Source: Thermoprotei archaeon
GTDB taxonomy: Archaea > Thermoproteota > Thermoprotei > QMSL01
NCBI GenBank assembly: GCA_003650925.1
Contig: QMSP01000015.1
Location: 1-43,727, forward strand
Direction: 5' to 3'
DNA length: 43,727 nucleotides
Shown here: positions 7,412 through 15,901 of the stretch, one piece after another
Layout of the letters: each line of letters starts with the position of its first letter
How positions within the stretch are numbered: the first letter of the stretch is position 1
Position numbers and translations under genes: made by a program
The notes under the pieces: model-generated
Databases searched by the model: none
What the model saw: only the letters and a program-made list of their open reading frames with translations
What the model was told of the DNA's origin: nothing

Positions 7412-7684
7412 ATAGTCACCAAGAAATATATGGGAAGACTGTGGATTAATAGTTTCATCAAATGGTAGAGGAGCAAAGTACCATGAAGAATTTAGAGTCT
7501 ACATGACCAAGATGTCGCTACATTATTAAAACCGTAGACTAACCTCTCCACAAAGACAAGCATGGGATTGAGCAAACAGCCTCCCCAGATGCGCTCAGCC
7601 TACCATAGTAAAACCCCTCGTGCACTTGATGAGGTAGAGAAGTTCACTCTCTCGGGATAGAAAGTTATAAAAAATTCGTATAAA

Positions 7685-7696
7685 AATGTATATATC
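7685..7696 (+). promoter_or_regulatory. TATA-like box of the large surface-protein gene
   Basis: AATGTATATATC at 7685-7696 lies about 28 nt before ATG 7719. A second AT-rich element, AGTTATAAAAAATT, sits just upstream at 7663-7676. Either could act as the TATA box; the nearer one has the standard spacing to a leaderless or near-leaderless start. Confidence 0.55.
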
Positions 7697-7718
7697 GAGA
7701 TTCTGGGGATGAGAGATT

Positions 7719-10700
7719 ATGAAGCTCAGAGTATACACTCTACTGACTATGGCGTTGCTGATATCATTCTTCATAGCTTACAATACATCGCCATTTACAG
7801 CAACAGACCTCTATGTACTCAAGAGAAGCCCCAAGAAAGTTTACTCTATGCAACCTGTCTTAGTTTTTGCTAAAGTAGTCAAGCCTGCAGAGGAGATACT
7901 CCTCAGAGTAAATATAGAGGTAGTGGTCAGTATAAAGCCTGAAGAGACGATTTCACTTCCTCCCTCGCTTAGTGTCAGTTACTCATTGAGAATGATACCT
8001 CTCCCCTGGACTCGTGAATGGTATGTAGCTCTAATCCCTGGCCTCATAAGTGAGACCTTCACGATCAGATATGAAGCTCTGCCTGGTATTGCGGCTGAAG
8101 CAGAGATCAAGCTTAGCAGTAGAGTGGAATATAAGCTTCTAGTTGATGGTGTTGAAGTAGCTGAGGGAGAATATGAGGTATTAGAAGGCGAAATAACGAG
8201 GAGAGTCCCTCCTATCATAATATCCATGGTTCGTCATGCACTAGAAGACGTAGAGGTAATGAAAGAGACCTATGGGCTAGGACCTAGAGGATGGGTTCTA
8301 GGAGCCGGAATGCCATTAGAAGTAGTGCTTATAGCCTTTGACGATAGAGGTATTAAGAAGATAAACCTTGAATACAGCGTCTGCTCTGGGGCTTGGAAGC
8401 AAGCTGAGCTGAGGAAGGATCCTTACATGGATTTAATAGGGAAGCTCCTTGAAGATGTCAATGAGTTCCTTGGAAAAGTCGAGAGCATTATCAGAACAAT
8501 AAAGCCTGACTTCACACTGCCAAGAGTAAAATGTCCCTTCTCCGTAGTGAATGCGATAATTCCGGCCCAGAAAGCTGGCGTATACGTGCTATTCCGTGGA
8601 AGAGCTATTGACGTTGATGGTAATGAGCAGTTTTCACCAATAGGCCTATATTATGTCGTAAACGCTGAAAGCAAGGTAAGGATCCTCATAATAGACCCTC
8701 ACGTTTGGATATGGCTCTTCCAGAGAAACTGCAAAGAGTTTGGAGATGCTATTAGACGATACATGGAGTATGAAATTCCTGAAGAGATCCTTGGTAATCT
8801 GACCATAATCAAAGAGATAGCAGACATGATCCTTAAATATGGAATAACCCCCTTCCATCATTGGGAGCTCCTAGGCAAACACTACAACCTCTACATAACG
8901 TGGCCTGATGAGAGGATCAAGGAATCGCTTAAAGAATGTGACCGAGGGAGGATTTGAACCCCATGTCATAGTCCTTAGCAACGTAGTCCTCGGCTTTAAC
9001 TTAACTAGAAGAGAGACCTTATGGAATTGGGACCTGAGGGAAGCTGGTGTCCTTGATGAGCTGATAGAATACGTCAAGGAGAAGCATGCGGGAGTCATAG
9101 CTACTCATGGAACGATTAGTGATTGGATGGTATGGCTCGACTGCGATAGTCATTACAAAGTGGGATGTAGAGGACATGTAGGCTCATCTCTATTGGATAT
9201 AAATCCAGTAAGTGAGAAAACTATAGCAGCTCTGTTAGGAATACCCCAGCTAGCTCTTTGGGAATATGTTCGAGACAAGATCGCATATGCCTTATGCTCA
9301 TATGAAGAGACCATGGTCTATGGAGCCCTACTAGGCTCCATTCCTCTACAAATTCCCTATGTGCCGTTTAATGGATCCATGAAGATAACACCTGAAGCAA
9401 AAGTGCTGGGATGGAAGCTCCCTGAGGAGTTCAGGATAGAGATTCCAGGAATTCATGAGAAGTTCAAGGTCTCTGCATATACTCACGTAGGTTGGCAGCT
9501 AGCTCTTCCCAGAGCTCTCGCTTATGCAGCATGGTGGAAAGCCAAGGAGTATGGCCCAATAGCTGATAGGCTCTATGCCAAACTGTCCAAGCTCATAGAG
9601 AAAATCACAGGAGGAGCTTATAGAGCAGAGCATGTTCGTGTTCATGTAGACTCAGCGCTTAAATGGGGTCTGCATCATCTATACAAATCGATAATCTCGA
9701 CAAACATAACTGGCACGAAAGTGACTTTAACAATAAGCATACCTACCCTGAAAAGAAATGTAACCTTTACCATTGATATTGGCAAAGGATTGGAGTTCCT
9801 TCTAAAGCTCATGCCTGTCAAGCTCATAGCAGTCTCAAAGGATGGTCTTGCTGGAATTATAGCACATGATAAGTATTGGGATCCTGAGGGCTACCGTGCC
9901 GTCTACTTCAGCTTTGAAGTGGAGGCCTGTAAGAATGACATAGCAGAGAAATTATTGACTCAGGCTGTTGAATGGACTAGGAGATGGCGTCACGTCGAAG
10001 TAACTGAACTTCTTGGCAAGCTTGTGAGAGTAACTAAGGAATACGCTGAGCGATTCCGTGAGAAAGCAAAAGAGCTTGCTGGAACTGAAATCCTCTCACA
10101 AGGACTCCTCCTCGTAGAGGAAGGCTACAGCTTTGTGAACATAAGCGTTCCAAGCCCTACTATCTTGCATGTTCTCATAGCTCATCCAACAAGCGACAAA
10201 GTGGGAGTGTTAGTAAAGGGGGAGGCTGAAATAATATCGTTGACTACAACAGATAGGATGACTGAAGTGAGCATTGAGGTCAAGAAAGCGGGTACTGTGA
10301 CCATAGGACTAAGGTGCTTCTCCGAATTAAGCCTCAATCCAGCCTACGTAATCGTAAAAGTAAGGGTCAAAGTTCCACCAAGCTTAGAGACAGAGGAGAT
10401 CACTATAAGCCCAAAGGAGATTAAAGTTGGTGAGAAAGTCAGGATAATAATCAAGGTTAGAAATCCAAGCGAGGAGACAATATCACAGACCATAGTGCTT
10501 AAGATAAATGGAACCATTGAAGCCACCAAGGACATTATCCTAGCTGGAGGAGCTATCGAAACCATATCCTTCGAAGTGATAAAGGAAGCTCCTGGCATCT
10601 ATATAGTCGAGGTTAATGGAAAACGCGGAACATTTATCGTGAGAAGACTCAGACCAGCAGACGTATGCATCGAGAAACTTGAAATAATTCCTCGTGAAAT

Positions 10701-11037
10701 TAGAGTAGGAGAAGGAGTAAAAATAACGGTATATGTTGTTAATAGAGGTGAAGAAACAGGTACTCGTACGATTGAGCTTAAGGTTAACGGAAAAGTTATC
10801 AAAGCAGAGACCGTGACGTTAGCGGGAGGCAAGGCGACCAGTATCTCTTTCACTTTAAGCTTCGAAAAGTCGGGAACCTATGACATTGAAGTTGATGGAT
10901 TGAAGGATACTCTTATCGTCAAGGAAGCTCCTCCCTCAGCAGTTCCCCCAGAGGTCTCACTATACGCTTTTCTTGCTATAGCCATAACGATTACTATGAT
11001 AGCCGTCGTAGTGCTCATCAGAAGAAGACGCTCTTGA
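7719..11037 (+). pseudogene. Large secreted, C-terminally anchored protein with CARDB-like repeats; one frameshift
   Basis: Two long frames join into one gene of about 1,100 residues. The first (7719-8957) starts with a signal peptide (LLTMALLISFFIAYNTSPF). The second continues from about 8945 to 11037. Reading one G fewer at GGG 8945-8947 gives ECDRGGFEPHVIVLSN and a continuous protein. The C-terminal region holds two CARDB-like beta-sandwich repeats with the shared pattern ISPKEIKVGEKVRIIIKVRN / IIPREIRVGEGVKITVYVVN and SGTYDIEVDG-type endings. It ends in one membrane helix (FLAIAITITMIAVVVLI) and RRRRS. It should be anchored outside the cell as an envelope or adhesion protein. The frameshift could be real decay or a sequence error. 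Confidence 0.78.
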
Positions 11038-11467
11038 AAATCACGCTCTTCTCTTTCTATTGTATCGCTATGCTAAAACCATGATTTTACTGAGGATATG
11101 TAGACAGAAAGGCGCGATCATCTGTTAAGCATAAGGCGGTTGTTTAAATGCTGAGATAGCATATCAAATTAGAGGAAGTAGCTTCATAGTCCTAGTGCTA
11201 GGCACTAATACTGTATCAGCACTCGGTATAAATGGTGTAAAAGTCCGGGAATATTGTGATGGAGACTACAGCGGCAACTTTCAACTTCATCTATAATGAA
11301 TGATTTGTATTTTCTGGAAAAGCTCTAAAGTGTAGCTTTAACGAAAGGCCTACTACAATAGCCCTACTAAGCAACTACATTGAAATTTCTCCGAGGCTAA
11401 GAGGGCATCAAGTTATCTACTAGGAATCTTTCAGACCCTTTCATATGTGCACTCAATGGTCAGTTTA
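11038..11467. other. Intergenic stretch with a short protein-like frame
   Basis: No gene with a start codon fits here. One plus frame from about 11148 to 11286 reads SSFIVLVLGTNTVSALGING and ends in TAA without an ATG. It could be a relic of a secreted or membrane protein, but nothing confirms it. A TTTAAATGC element near 11143 could be a TATA box. I see no RNA structure that I can support. Confidence 0.3.
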
Positions 11468-11845
11468 TCATGGTCTTAACTTGCCTCTAACATAGCTCAG
11501 AAAGTTCCTCAGTATCTCATCTGGTCTATCTCCAAAGTCTCGCTCTACAATATGGTCTTCCGAGCCTTCATGAAAATGCTTGGGAAAAGTTGATAATTCT
11601 TGAGCTCTCCTATCTGGTATGTTATCGTATCTATATATCATCCCATCTATGCCTCTCCTCTCCCAATGAAATGCGAAAGTGTTAGGCCTTCTGATAGAGA
11701 ACCATACATCAATATAACTTCCATCTACTAGGAAAATACGTAGCTTATTTTCCAGGATCCTAGTATCCTTGACGATATCAGGGAATTCCATTAATGCTAT
11801 CATAGAAAGCTCTCTGTAAAGCTTGAATAGTTCCTGCAACTTCAC
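11468..11845 (-). CDS. TumE-type toxin (DUF6516-like)
   Basis: The 125-residue protein has the pattern of the TumE toxin family: IFLVDGSYIDVWFSIRRPNT for the central sheet, HWERRGIDGMIYRYDNIPD, and FPKHFHEGSEDHIV. The Tyr-Arg-x-Asp-Asn and H-x-H elements are the hallmark region. TumE proteins are toxins of a two-gene toxin-antitoxin system; the biochemical target is not settled as far as I know. It overlaps the antitoxin gene by 4 bp (ATGA at the minus-strand junction 11842-11845) and is translated after it. Family assignment is by motif, not search. The second TumE-like gene in this window at 37695-38078 strengthens the call. Confidence 0.78.
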   Translation of the reverse strand: MKLQELFKLYRELSMIALMEFPDIVKDTRILENKLRIFLVDGSYIDVWFSIRRPNTFAFHWERRGIDGMIYRYDNIPDRRAQELSTFPKHFHEGSEDHIVERDFGDRPDEILRNFLSYVRGKLRP

Positions 11846-12129
11846 TTAGAGTCCCTCAGAAGCCTCAAAATCTCCTCCAACCTAGCCTCAAGATATTCAA
11901 GCCTCATCAGGTCATTCAAGCACTCAGACTCCGTCAACTCACCAGCCTCTATCTTCCTCCACAACTCCTCCGAAGAATGGACTCCATACTTGGAGCCTAT
12001 CCTGTCGATCTCAATCCTAACATTCCTCAACTCATTCTCTAGAAAAAGCCTAATACCCTCTCTCAACACAACCTCCTTAGGAACTCCCAGCCTCTCAGCC
12101 ACTTCCTCAAGACTCAACGCCTCACCCAT
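11842..12129 (-). CDS. TumA-type antitoxin
   Basis: This 95-residue protein starts with a short helix-turn-helix-like segment (LSLEEVAERLGVPKEVVLRE), then a helical hairpin (IRIEIDRIGSKYGVHSSEEL, WRKIEAGELTESECLNDLMR) and a final helix rich in Leu/Glu (LEYLEARLEEILRLLRDSK). The hairpin pattern recurs in the partner of the second TumE-like gene at 38106-38426. The gene is first in the operon, as expected of an antitoxin, and shares the ATGA overlap with the toxin gene. Start ATG 12129 follows no strong Shine-Dalgarno motif. Confidence 0.75.
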   Translation of the reverse strand: MGEALSLEEVAERLGVPKEVVLREGIRLFLENELRNVRIEIDRIGSKYGVHSSEELWRKIEAGELTESECLNDLMRLEYLEARLEEILRLLRDSK

Positions 12130-12263
12130 CTCTATCGCCTAAACTCCTACTAGTCACCTACGCTTAAGTGCCTTCCGCTACAACAGACTATCGACACGAT
12201 ACGTATCCTTGCATTTGATACCCATGTTATCCTTCAAGGACAAAATATCCTAGGCCTGATTAT

Positions 12264-12504
12264 TGGATCAAGAATCGGGGAGAAGTAAACCTACCGAAAG
12301 CTATAATCGAACTCCTCAGGCTAAAGGAAGGAGACAATATAGTGACAAAAGTCCTCGACAGGGGGATAATCATAGAGCCAGTCATGGACCCTCTTGAACT
12401 CGCTCTATCGGGGAGGTAGCTTTGCTCATATCAACCCTGGGGAAGTCAAGACGATAAGCCTTGAAGAGCAGGAACCTGAAGAGCCAACTCCTCAGCCAGC
12501 TTAA
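12264..12504 (+). pseudogene. Decayed AbrB-type antitoxin gene
   Basis: The frame from 12264 reads NRGEVNLPKAIIELLRLKEG, then NIVTKVLDRGIIIEPVMDPL and ELALSGR, and stops at TAG 12417-12419. The next frame continues FAHINPGEVKTISLEEQEPE to TAA 12502-12504. Removing the T at 12417 gives SGRSFAHINPGEV, the usual course of VapB tails in thermophilic archaea, so a single base insertion broke the gene. The first 20 or so codons, including any start, are also missing or scrambled. No PIN gene follows. This is a dead antitoxin. Confidence 0.7.
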
Positions 12505-12543
12505 GCAATATCTTAAGGACAAGATTAAGAGCAGGAAAGGAAT

Positions 12544-12645
12544 CTAGAGGTAGCCTATTAGGGCCAGTATTATCATTACTAGGGCCATCATATGACATGC
12601 TATAGCCCATATGCCTAAGAGCTTGATGTAGGTCTCCTCATCCAC
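12544..12645 (-). CDS. 33-residue membrane protein
   Basis: A GTG start at 12645 follows GGTGAGGTGAAC on the minus strand, a good ribosome binding site. The product reads DEETYIKLLGIWAIACHMMA then LVMIILALIGYL: an acidic head and one transmembrane helix. It lies 9 bp downstream of a decayed membrane-protein gene on the same strand and may once have been its operon partner. Function unknown; such tiny single-helix proteins are numerous in this 12.5-14.3 kb stretch. Confidence 0.5.
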   Translation of the reverse strand: MDEETYIKLLGIWAIACHMMALVMIILALIGYL

Positions 12646-12654
12646 CAGTTCACC

Positions 12655-12894
12655 TCACCCCATGAACGCTAGTATGATGGCTATGATGTCGCAGACTATG
12701 GCATATACCATTGCAAAGATTGTATCCCAACGATCCATAGGGTCATCATATAGTAGTTCTCGAACCCTCCTTAACACCTTTTCCATTCTCAATCAAATTA
12801 TGCCTAAGGCATTAACTACCACAAGCACTACCACGGTACTGCTTAGCGTAGGGTCCGCCTTAAGCACCTTGCCTCATCCCCCTCTAAAACTCAT
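12655..12894 (-). pseudogene. Decayed paralogue of the membrane protein at 13995-14249
   Basis: The minus-strand reading RVLRKADP-like VLKADPTLSSTVVVLVVVNA, then LRMEKVLRRVRELLYDDPMD and RWDTIFAMVYAIVCDIIAII aligns along its whole length with the intact 84-residue protein at 13995-14249 (VLKANLLLGSIIIMLVVISA; RWEMIFAMVYAMVRSIIALI). Two in-frame TGA codons interrupt it, at 12876-12874 and in the middle, where the intact copy has Cys TGT followed by Met-Arg-Met. A 43-residue piece from the ATG after the second stop could still be made. I regard it as a pseudogene copy of the same family. Confidence 0.65.
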
Positions 12895-13135
12895 GTCCGT
12901 AATCAGCATCATCTGATACTTTATATAGATTATCGCATGCTACGTCCAAATAGCCTACTACATCTTAGTACTTAATGGGTATTGTGACAAGAACTCCAGT
13001 CTATATTATATTCCATCTTTGCATGACTGAAGCCTTAAGACTACAAAGTTGCTTATATTTATCTGTAACGCTTAATTTGATGCGGGAAGAAGAGCATGAA
13101 CTTCCCCTCATCTAGCCTAAGGAGGATGACACCAC

Positions 13136-13294
13136 ATGAGCTCCTATAGGAGAACAGACGCCAATAGACTCATGGGGATCGTGCTTGGAGGCTTCATAGG
13201 AGGCTCACTATTCGGCATGGCAGGCGCAATATTAGGCATGATAATTGGCCTCATAGTAGCTGAGATCATCAACAGAAAGGAGGTGAGCAAATAG
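13136..13294 (+). CDS. 52-residue glycine-rich membrane protein
   Basis: ATG 13136 is preceded by AAGGAGGATG, a strong ribosome binding site. The product reads SSYRRTDANRLMGIVLGGFI, then GGSLFGMAGAILGMIIGLIV and AEIINRKEVSK. It is one long or two short membrane helices with a G-x3-G-rich, glycine-zipper-like pattern. Such helices pack tightly in oligomers and occur in some phage or toxin pore-forming peptides, which is only an analogy. It is first in a run of three small membrane genes; its stop codon abuts the next ATG. Confidence 0.65.
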   Translation: MSSYRRTDANRLMGIVLGGFIGGSLFGMAGAILGMIIGLIVAEIINRKEVSK

Positions 13295-13393
13295 ATGGAC
13301 CTATTCCAAATACTGATGATAGGACTCGGCCTACTCTACCTAATAATCTCATGCGTTTTTATTATCACAAGAATAGACGAGCACCAAGCCTAA
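13295..13393 (+). CDS. 32-residue single-helix membrane protein
   Basis: The ATG at 13295 directly follows the stop of the preceding gene and is preceded by AAGGAGGTGAG within it, a strong ribosome binding site. The product is MDLFQILMIGLGLLYLIISC followed by VFIITRIDEHQA, one transmembrane helix with a short polar tail. Tight spacing and the strong site make it a likely real gene despite its size. Function unknown. Confidence 0.6.
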   Translation: MDLFQILMIGLGLLYLIISCVFIITRIDEHQA

Positions 13394-13590
13394 CCACACT
13401 CATCTCCTCATACTTCTACGGAATGACCCTCGGAGTCTCGATAGGCATTTCCCTATTAATATTAAGCCTGATGGGCATCACGATAGTGGATTTAAAACTA
13501 GAGGATGTCAAAGTCTACCTACCAGTATTAGCCATAGCCATGATGTACATCGCCATAAGCAGCCTACGCGAAATCATAGTCACCAGATAG
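13351..13590 (+). CDS. 79-residue two-helix membrane protein
   Basis: The frame from ATG 13351 gives a basic N-terminus, a hydrophobic helix (GMTLGVSIGISLLILSLMGI), a short polar loop (TIVDLKLEDVKVY) and a second helix (LPVLAIAMMYIAISSLREII). ATG 13351 overlaps the previous gene by 43 bp; a later in-frame ATG at 13423-13425 would avoid this but remove the first residues. The overlap may be genuine in so compact a cluster. Third of three co-oriented small membrane proteins. Function unknown. Confidence 0.6.
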   Translation: MRFYYHKNRRAPSLTTLISSYFYGMTLGVSIGISLLILSLMGITIVDLKLEDVKVYLPVLAIAMMYIAISSLREIIVTR

Positions 13591-13836
13591 TCAATCTCGC
13601 CCCAGAACTCTAGCCGCATATAACAACGCCGCTCGTACATCATCAACACTTATCTTGTAATCCCCCGCAATCTCCTCAGGCTTCATCCCCATAGCTAAAA
13701 GCCTCAAGATCAAGTCAACAGTTATCCTAGTACCACGAATCACAGGCTTTCCAGCCATGATCCGTGGATCAACAACTATCCTATCAAGCAACCCCTCCAA
13801 GCCGAGTCCACCCATCCTTGACAACGTACCAGGCAT
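13591..13836 (-). CDS. DUF433-type antitoxin-like protein
   Basis: This 81-residue protein shows the full DUF433 pattern: LDRIVVDPRIMAGKPVIRGT, then RITVDLILRLLAMGMKPEEI, then KISVDDVRAALLYAARVLGR. DUF433 proteins are small helix-turn-helix antitoxins usually encoded just upstream of a PIN-like DUF5615 toxin. No such toxin gene is here: the stop abuts the end of the converging membrane-protein gene. It is therefore an orphan, either a relic or a free-standing regulator. The true start may be the Met at residue 8 instead of the first one. Confidence 0.82.
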   Translation of the reverse strand: MPGTLSRMGGLGLEGLLDRIVVDPRIMAGKPVIRGTRITVDLILRLLAMGMKPEEIAGDYKISVDDVRAALLYAARVLGRD

Positions 13837-13994
13837 ATAAATGATTATCTCTTACATAGGATGTGAGGAAGCATTATGATAGACCATCATGATGAATAAC
13901 TCATCAAGTAGAACCATGAAGCTATAGAGCTTCTGACATGTTAGAACTCGTGCATCAACAAGCTTAACACAGGTACCATCATCTATGACCTCAC

Positions 13995-14249
13995 CTAGCC
14001 GAAGAGGAGTAATATCAACGCTATGATACTACGGACCATGGCATATACCATCGCAAAGATCATCTCCCAACGGCCCATCAGGCCACCATATAATACTTCA
14101 TAAATCCTCCTTATCGCCTTTCCCATCCTCATACAGAGCACTCCCAAGGCTAGGGCACTAATTACCACAAGCATTATTATGATACTACCAAGCAGAAGAT
14201 TTGCCTTGAGCACTTTGAGAGGACCAAGATAGGCTCTTAAGCTACGCAA
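13995..14249 (-). CDS. 84-residue two-helix membrane protein
   Basis: The product has a hydrophobic helix at about residues 18-39 (LLLGSIIIMLVVISALALGV), a charged middle (RMGKAIRRIYEVLYGGLMGR) and a second helix (MIFAMVYAMVRSIIALILLL). It is the intact member of a local family whose decayed copy lies at 12655-12894. The family is unknown to me. The order of charged linker and helices suggests a hairpin in the cytoplasmic membrane with the linker inside the cell. Confidence 0.6.
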   Translation of the reverse strand: MRSLRAYLGPLKVLKANLLLGSIIIMLVVISALALGVLCMRMGKAIRRIYEVLYGGLMGRWEMIFAMVYAMVRSIIALILLLFG

Positions 14250-14404
14250 GGACTAGCATCCATGAGAATCTACGCCTTAAGCCAGTCTCCAATCGCGTCC
14301 TCATCCGAGACGAGACCTGAGTCCTCATAACAACGAAAACTTTTTATCGGCCATATACAAAACGAGCACAGCATCCAACACGCGCATCCAAGGTGCTAGA
14401 GGAT

Positions 14405-14559
14405 ATGACCAAGCTCAAGAACCACGACCCCTCAAGAAAACACGCCACCACAACCGAATCAGAACATTAAAGAAAATAAATCAACTCCTTGAAAAGCTGC
14501 CAGTAACATCAAAAGGCTTAGCCAATAGACTGGTGAGAGAAGACCGTGAATATCATTGA
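14405..14559 (+). pseudogene. Possible frameshifted small basic protein
   Basis: ATG 14405 opens a frame reading TKLKNHDPSRKH. About ten codons in, another frame (from about 14431) carries on with KKTRHHNRIRTLKKINQLLE then KLPVTSKGLANRLVREDREY to TGA 14557-14559. The two readings join naturally if one base is lost or gained near 14440. It would be a very basic, helical protein of about 50 residues, possibly nucleic-acid binding. It overlaps the next start by a few bases. Tentative. Confidence 0.35.
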
Positions 14560-14719
14560 TGTCTTGACGAGGTCGATGATGGAGATCTTCAAGGAACATA
14601 AAGGTGCTATGAAGACAGTTGAGTATGCTACCAAGGAAGTAAGAAGGATCTCATATCATGTGAATTTATCACTAAAAAGAATTGTACAGGTAAGTCAAAT
14701 CGAAGAGAAATCTGAGTGA
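14546..14719 (+). CDS. 57-residue helical protein
   Basis: A GTG at 14546 opens a frame reading NIIDVLTRSMMEIFKEHKGA, then MKTVEYATKEVRRISYHVNL and SLKRIVQVSQIEEKSE. It is charged and predicted helical, without cysteines or membrane segments. Its start overlaps the end of the preceding basic frame (GTGAATATCATTGATG), the layout of a translationally coupled pair. I do not recognise it. The preceding frame is broken, so this gene may be inactive too. Confidence 0.45.
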   Translation: MNIIDVLTRSMMEIFKEHKGAMKTVEYATKEVRRISYHVNLSLKRIVQVSQIEEKSE

Positions 14720-14918
14720 ATGTAGTTAAAACATGTATTCGGCAAAATCAACAGAATATGTCGTAGGAAATTCATAGAAGATATAGGGAATAGAATAGCG
14801 GTGTAACTTTTTATCACTAGCAGGAGCGTAATCTGGCCTCTAGCAGGACGTGTGAATGTTAGATTCTTCATAGTTCTGCAGGGGGGACAAAAATGAGAGG
14901 AAATTCTAGGTCTTGCGC

Positions 14919-15323
14919 TTAATCATTGATGAGTTTTATATTCAGTAAATCTAATGCCCTCTTTAAACATGCTTGCACTATATGTAGATCTCCTATGAAA
15001 TCATAGTCCTTACCATCATTTAGCTTCTTTGCTACATCTATGAGTTTCATGTATGCTATACTAATCTCTCTCATAGCGTCTAATATTTTATCAACTCTTG
15101 GCTCTTGTAGTATCATGGTATCTTCGCTTAATATGAGCCTATCAGCTTTTAACCATATTAACATTCCATCTCGTCGCTTAACTATAACATACTTTATTGC
15201 ATCATATTGATTTAGCACAAGATCTTCCACAACTTCTATCTCTTCATTTGATAAGGTTTTGACTTGTAGGCCTAAAATTTTATTGGTAGCTCTACTTGAT
15301 TCTTCAAAGACTATATCGGACAC
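14919..15323 (-). CDS. Hypothetical protein, 134 residues
   Basis: The protein has a mixed N-terminal half (SSRATNKILGLQVKTLSNEE; DAIKYVIVKRRDGMLIWLKA, strand-rich) and a helical C-terminal half (RVDKILDAMREISIAYMKLI; HIVQACLKRALDLLNIKLI). It is AT-rich compared with genes to its left and marks the beginning of the AT-rich island. TATA-like TTAAATTTTTTACG on the plus strand at 15360-15373 is consistent with a promoter for the minus strand. Family not recognised. Confidence 0.6.
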   Translation of the reverse strand: MSDIVFEESSRATNKILGLQVKTLSNEEIEVVEDLVLNQYDAIKYVIVKRRDGMLIWLKADRLILSEDTMILQEPRVDKILDAMREISIAYMKLIDVAKKLNDGKDYDFIGDLHIVQACLKRALDLLNIKLIND

Positions 15324-15901
15324 TACTCATCTCAGGATAATACTTAGAAATACTGTATCTTAAATTTTTTACGTACTTCATTCTAATGGGATTTCATTCT
15401 CTTCTTAGGACAATTAAATTATTAATTTTGAGTGATAAAAGGTTAAATATCTCGGTTGAAACTGAACTCCTTTCAGTGGCATTTCTGGTACAGTCTAGTC
15501 TAACTTATTTTGTCTAATTTAACAGTAATTGCAGACATTGGAATAAGTTCAAAATCTCGTTAAATGTCCTATTTTCGTTCTTTAAAACTTAATCACTTCT
15601 TTGAGCACATCATGAGTAAATGCTCTTACCTTAGTGCCTATGAAGTTATCTAGTCCCCTCTTTTAAGCCCTATTAGTCCTATTCCATAATCTCAATAATG
15701 TGATTTTATCATGGTCCGAGATAATGCTCTTAATGATCTTTACTTTTGGATAAGCTCATTATTTACATATTAATTGCAATTTATTATTAACTATTATGAT
15801 AGACTAGCATTAATATTGCTGCATATTTCTCGCTATTTTCGTGGGATGACGAAAGTTAGGAATAAAACCATGTCTAAGTCTTTTCTTATAGGGGTTAGGT
15901 A
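15324..15901. other. AT-rich intergenic region without a recognisable gene
   Basis: This 578-bp gap is strongly AT-rich and broken by stops in all frames. It should carry divergent promoters, one for the gene ending at 14919 on the minus strand and one for the methyltransferase on the plus strand, where TCTTATAGGGG precedes GTG 15902. I see no tandem repeats, no RNA gene and no long inverted repeat that I could defend. Confidence 0.5.

Noticed and set aside
8940-8995. On the minus strand GGGGTTCAAATCC resembles a tRNA T-arm, and GCCGAGG / CCTCGGT could pair as an acceptor stem.
   Set aside because: The paired segment is only about 54 nt long, has no D-arm or anticodon arm, and the plus strand is convincingly coding on both sides. 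Taken as chance.
10344-10853. Two antisense frames of 84 codons each in the CARDB-repeat region.
   Set aside because: They mirror the repeats of the surface protein and are Ser/Thr/Ile-rich by-products.
12655-12894. Selenocysteine at the TGA aligned with Cys.
   Set aside because: A second in-frame TGA nearby and lack of any insertion element point to a pseudogene.
12662-12916. Plus-strand frame of 84 codons.
   Set aside because: The minus-strand reading aligns with the intact membrane protein at 13995-14249, so the plus frame is a shadow.
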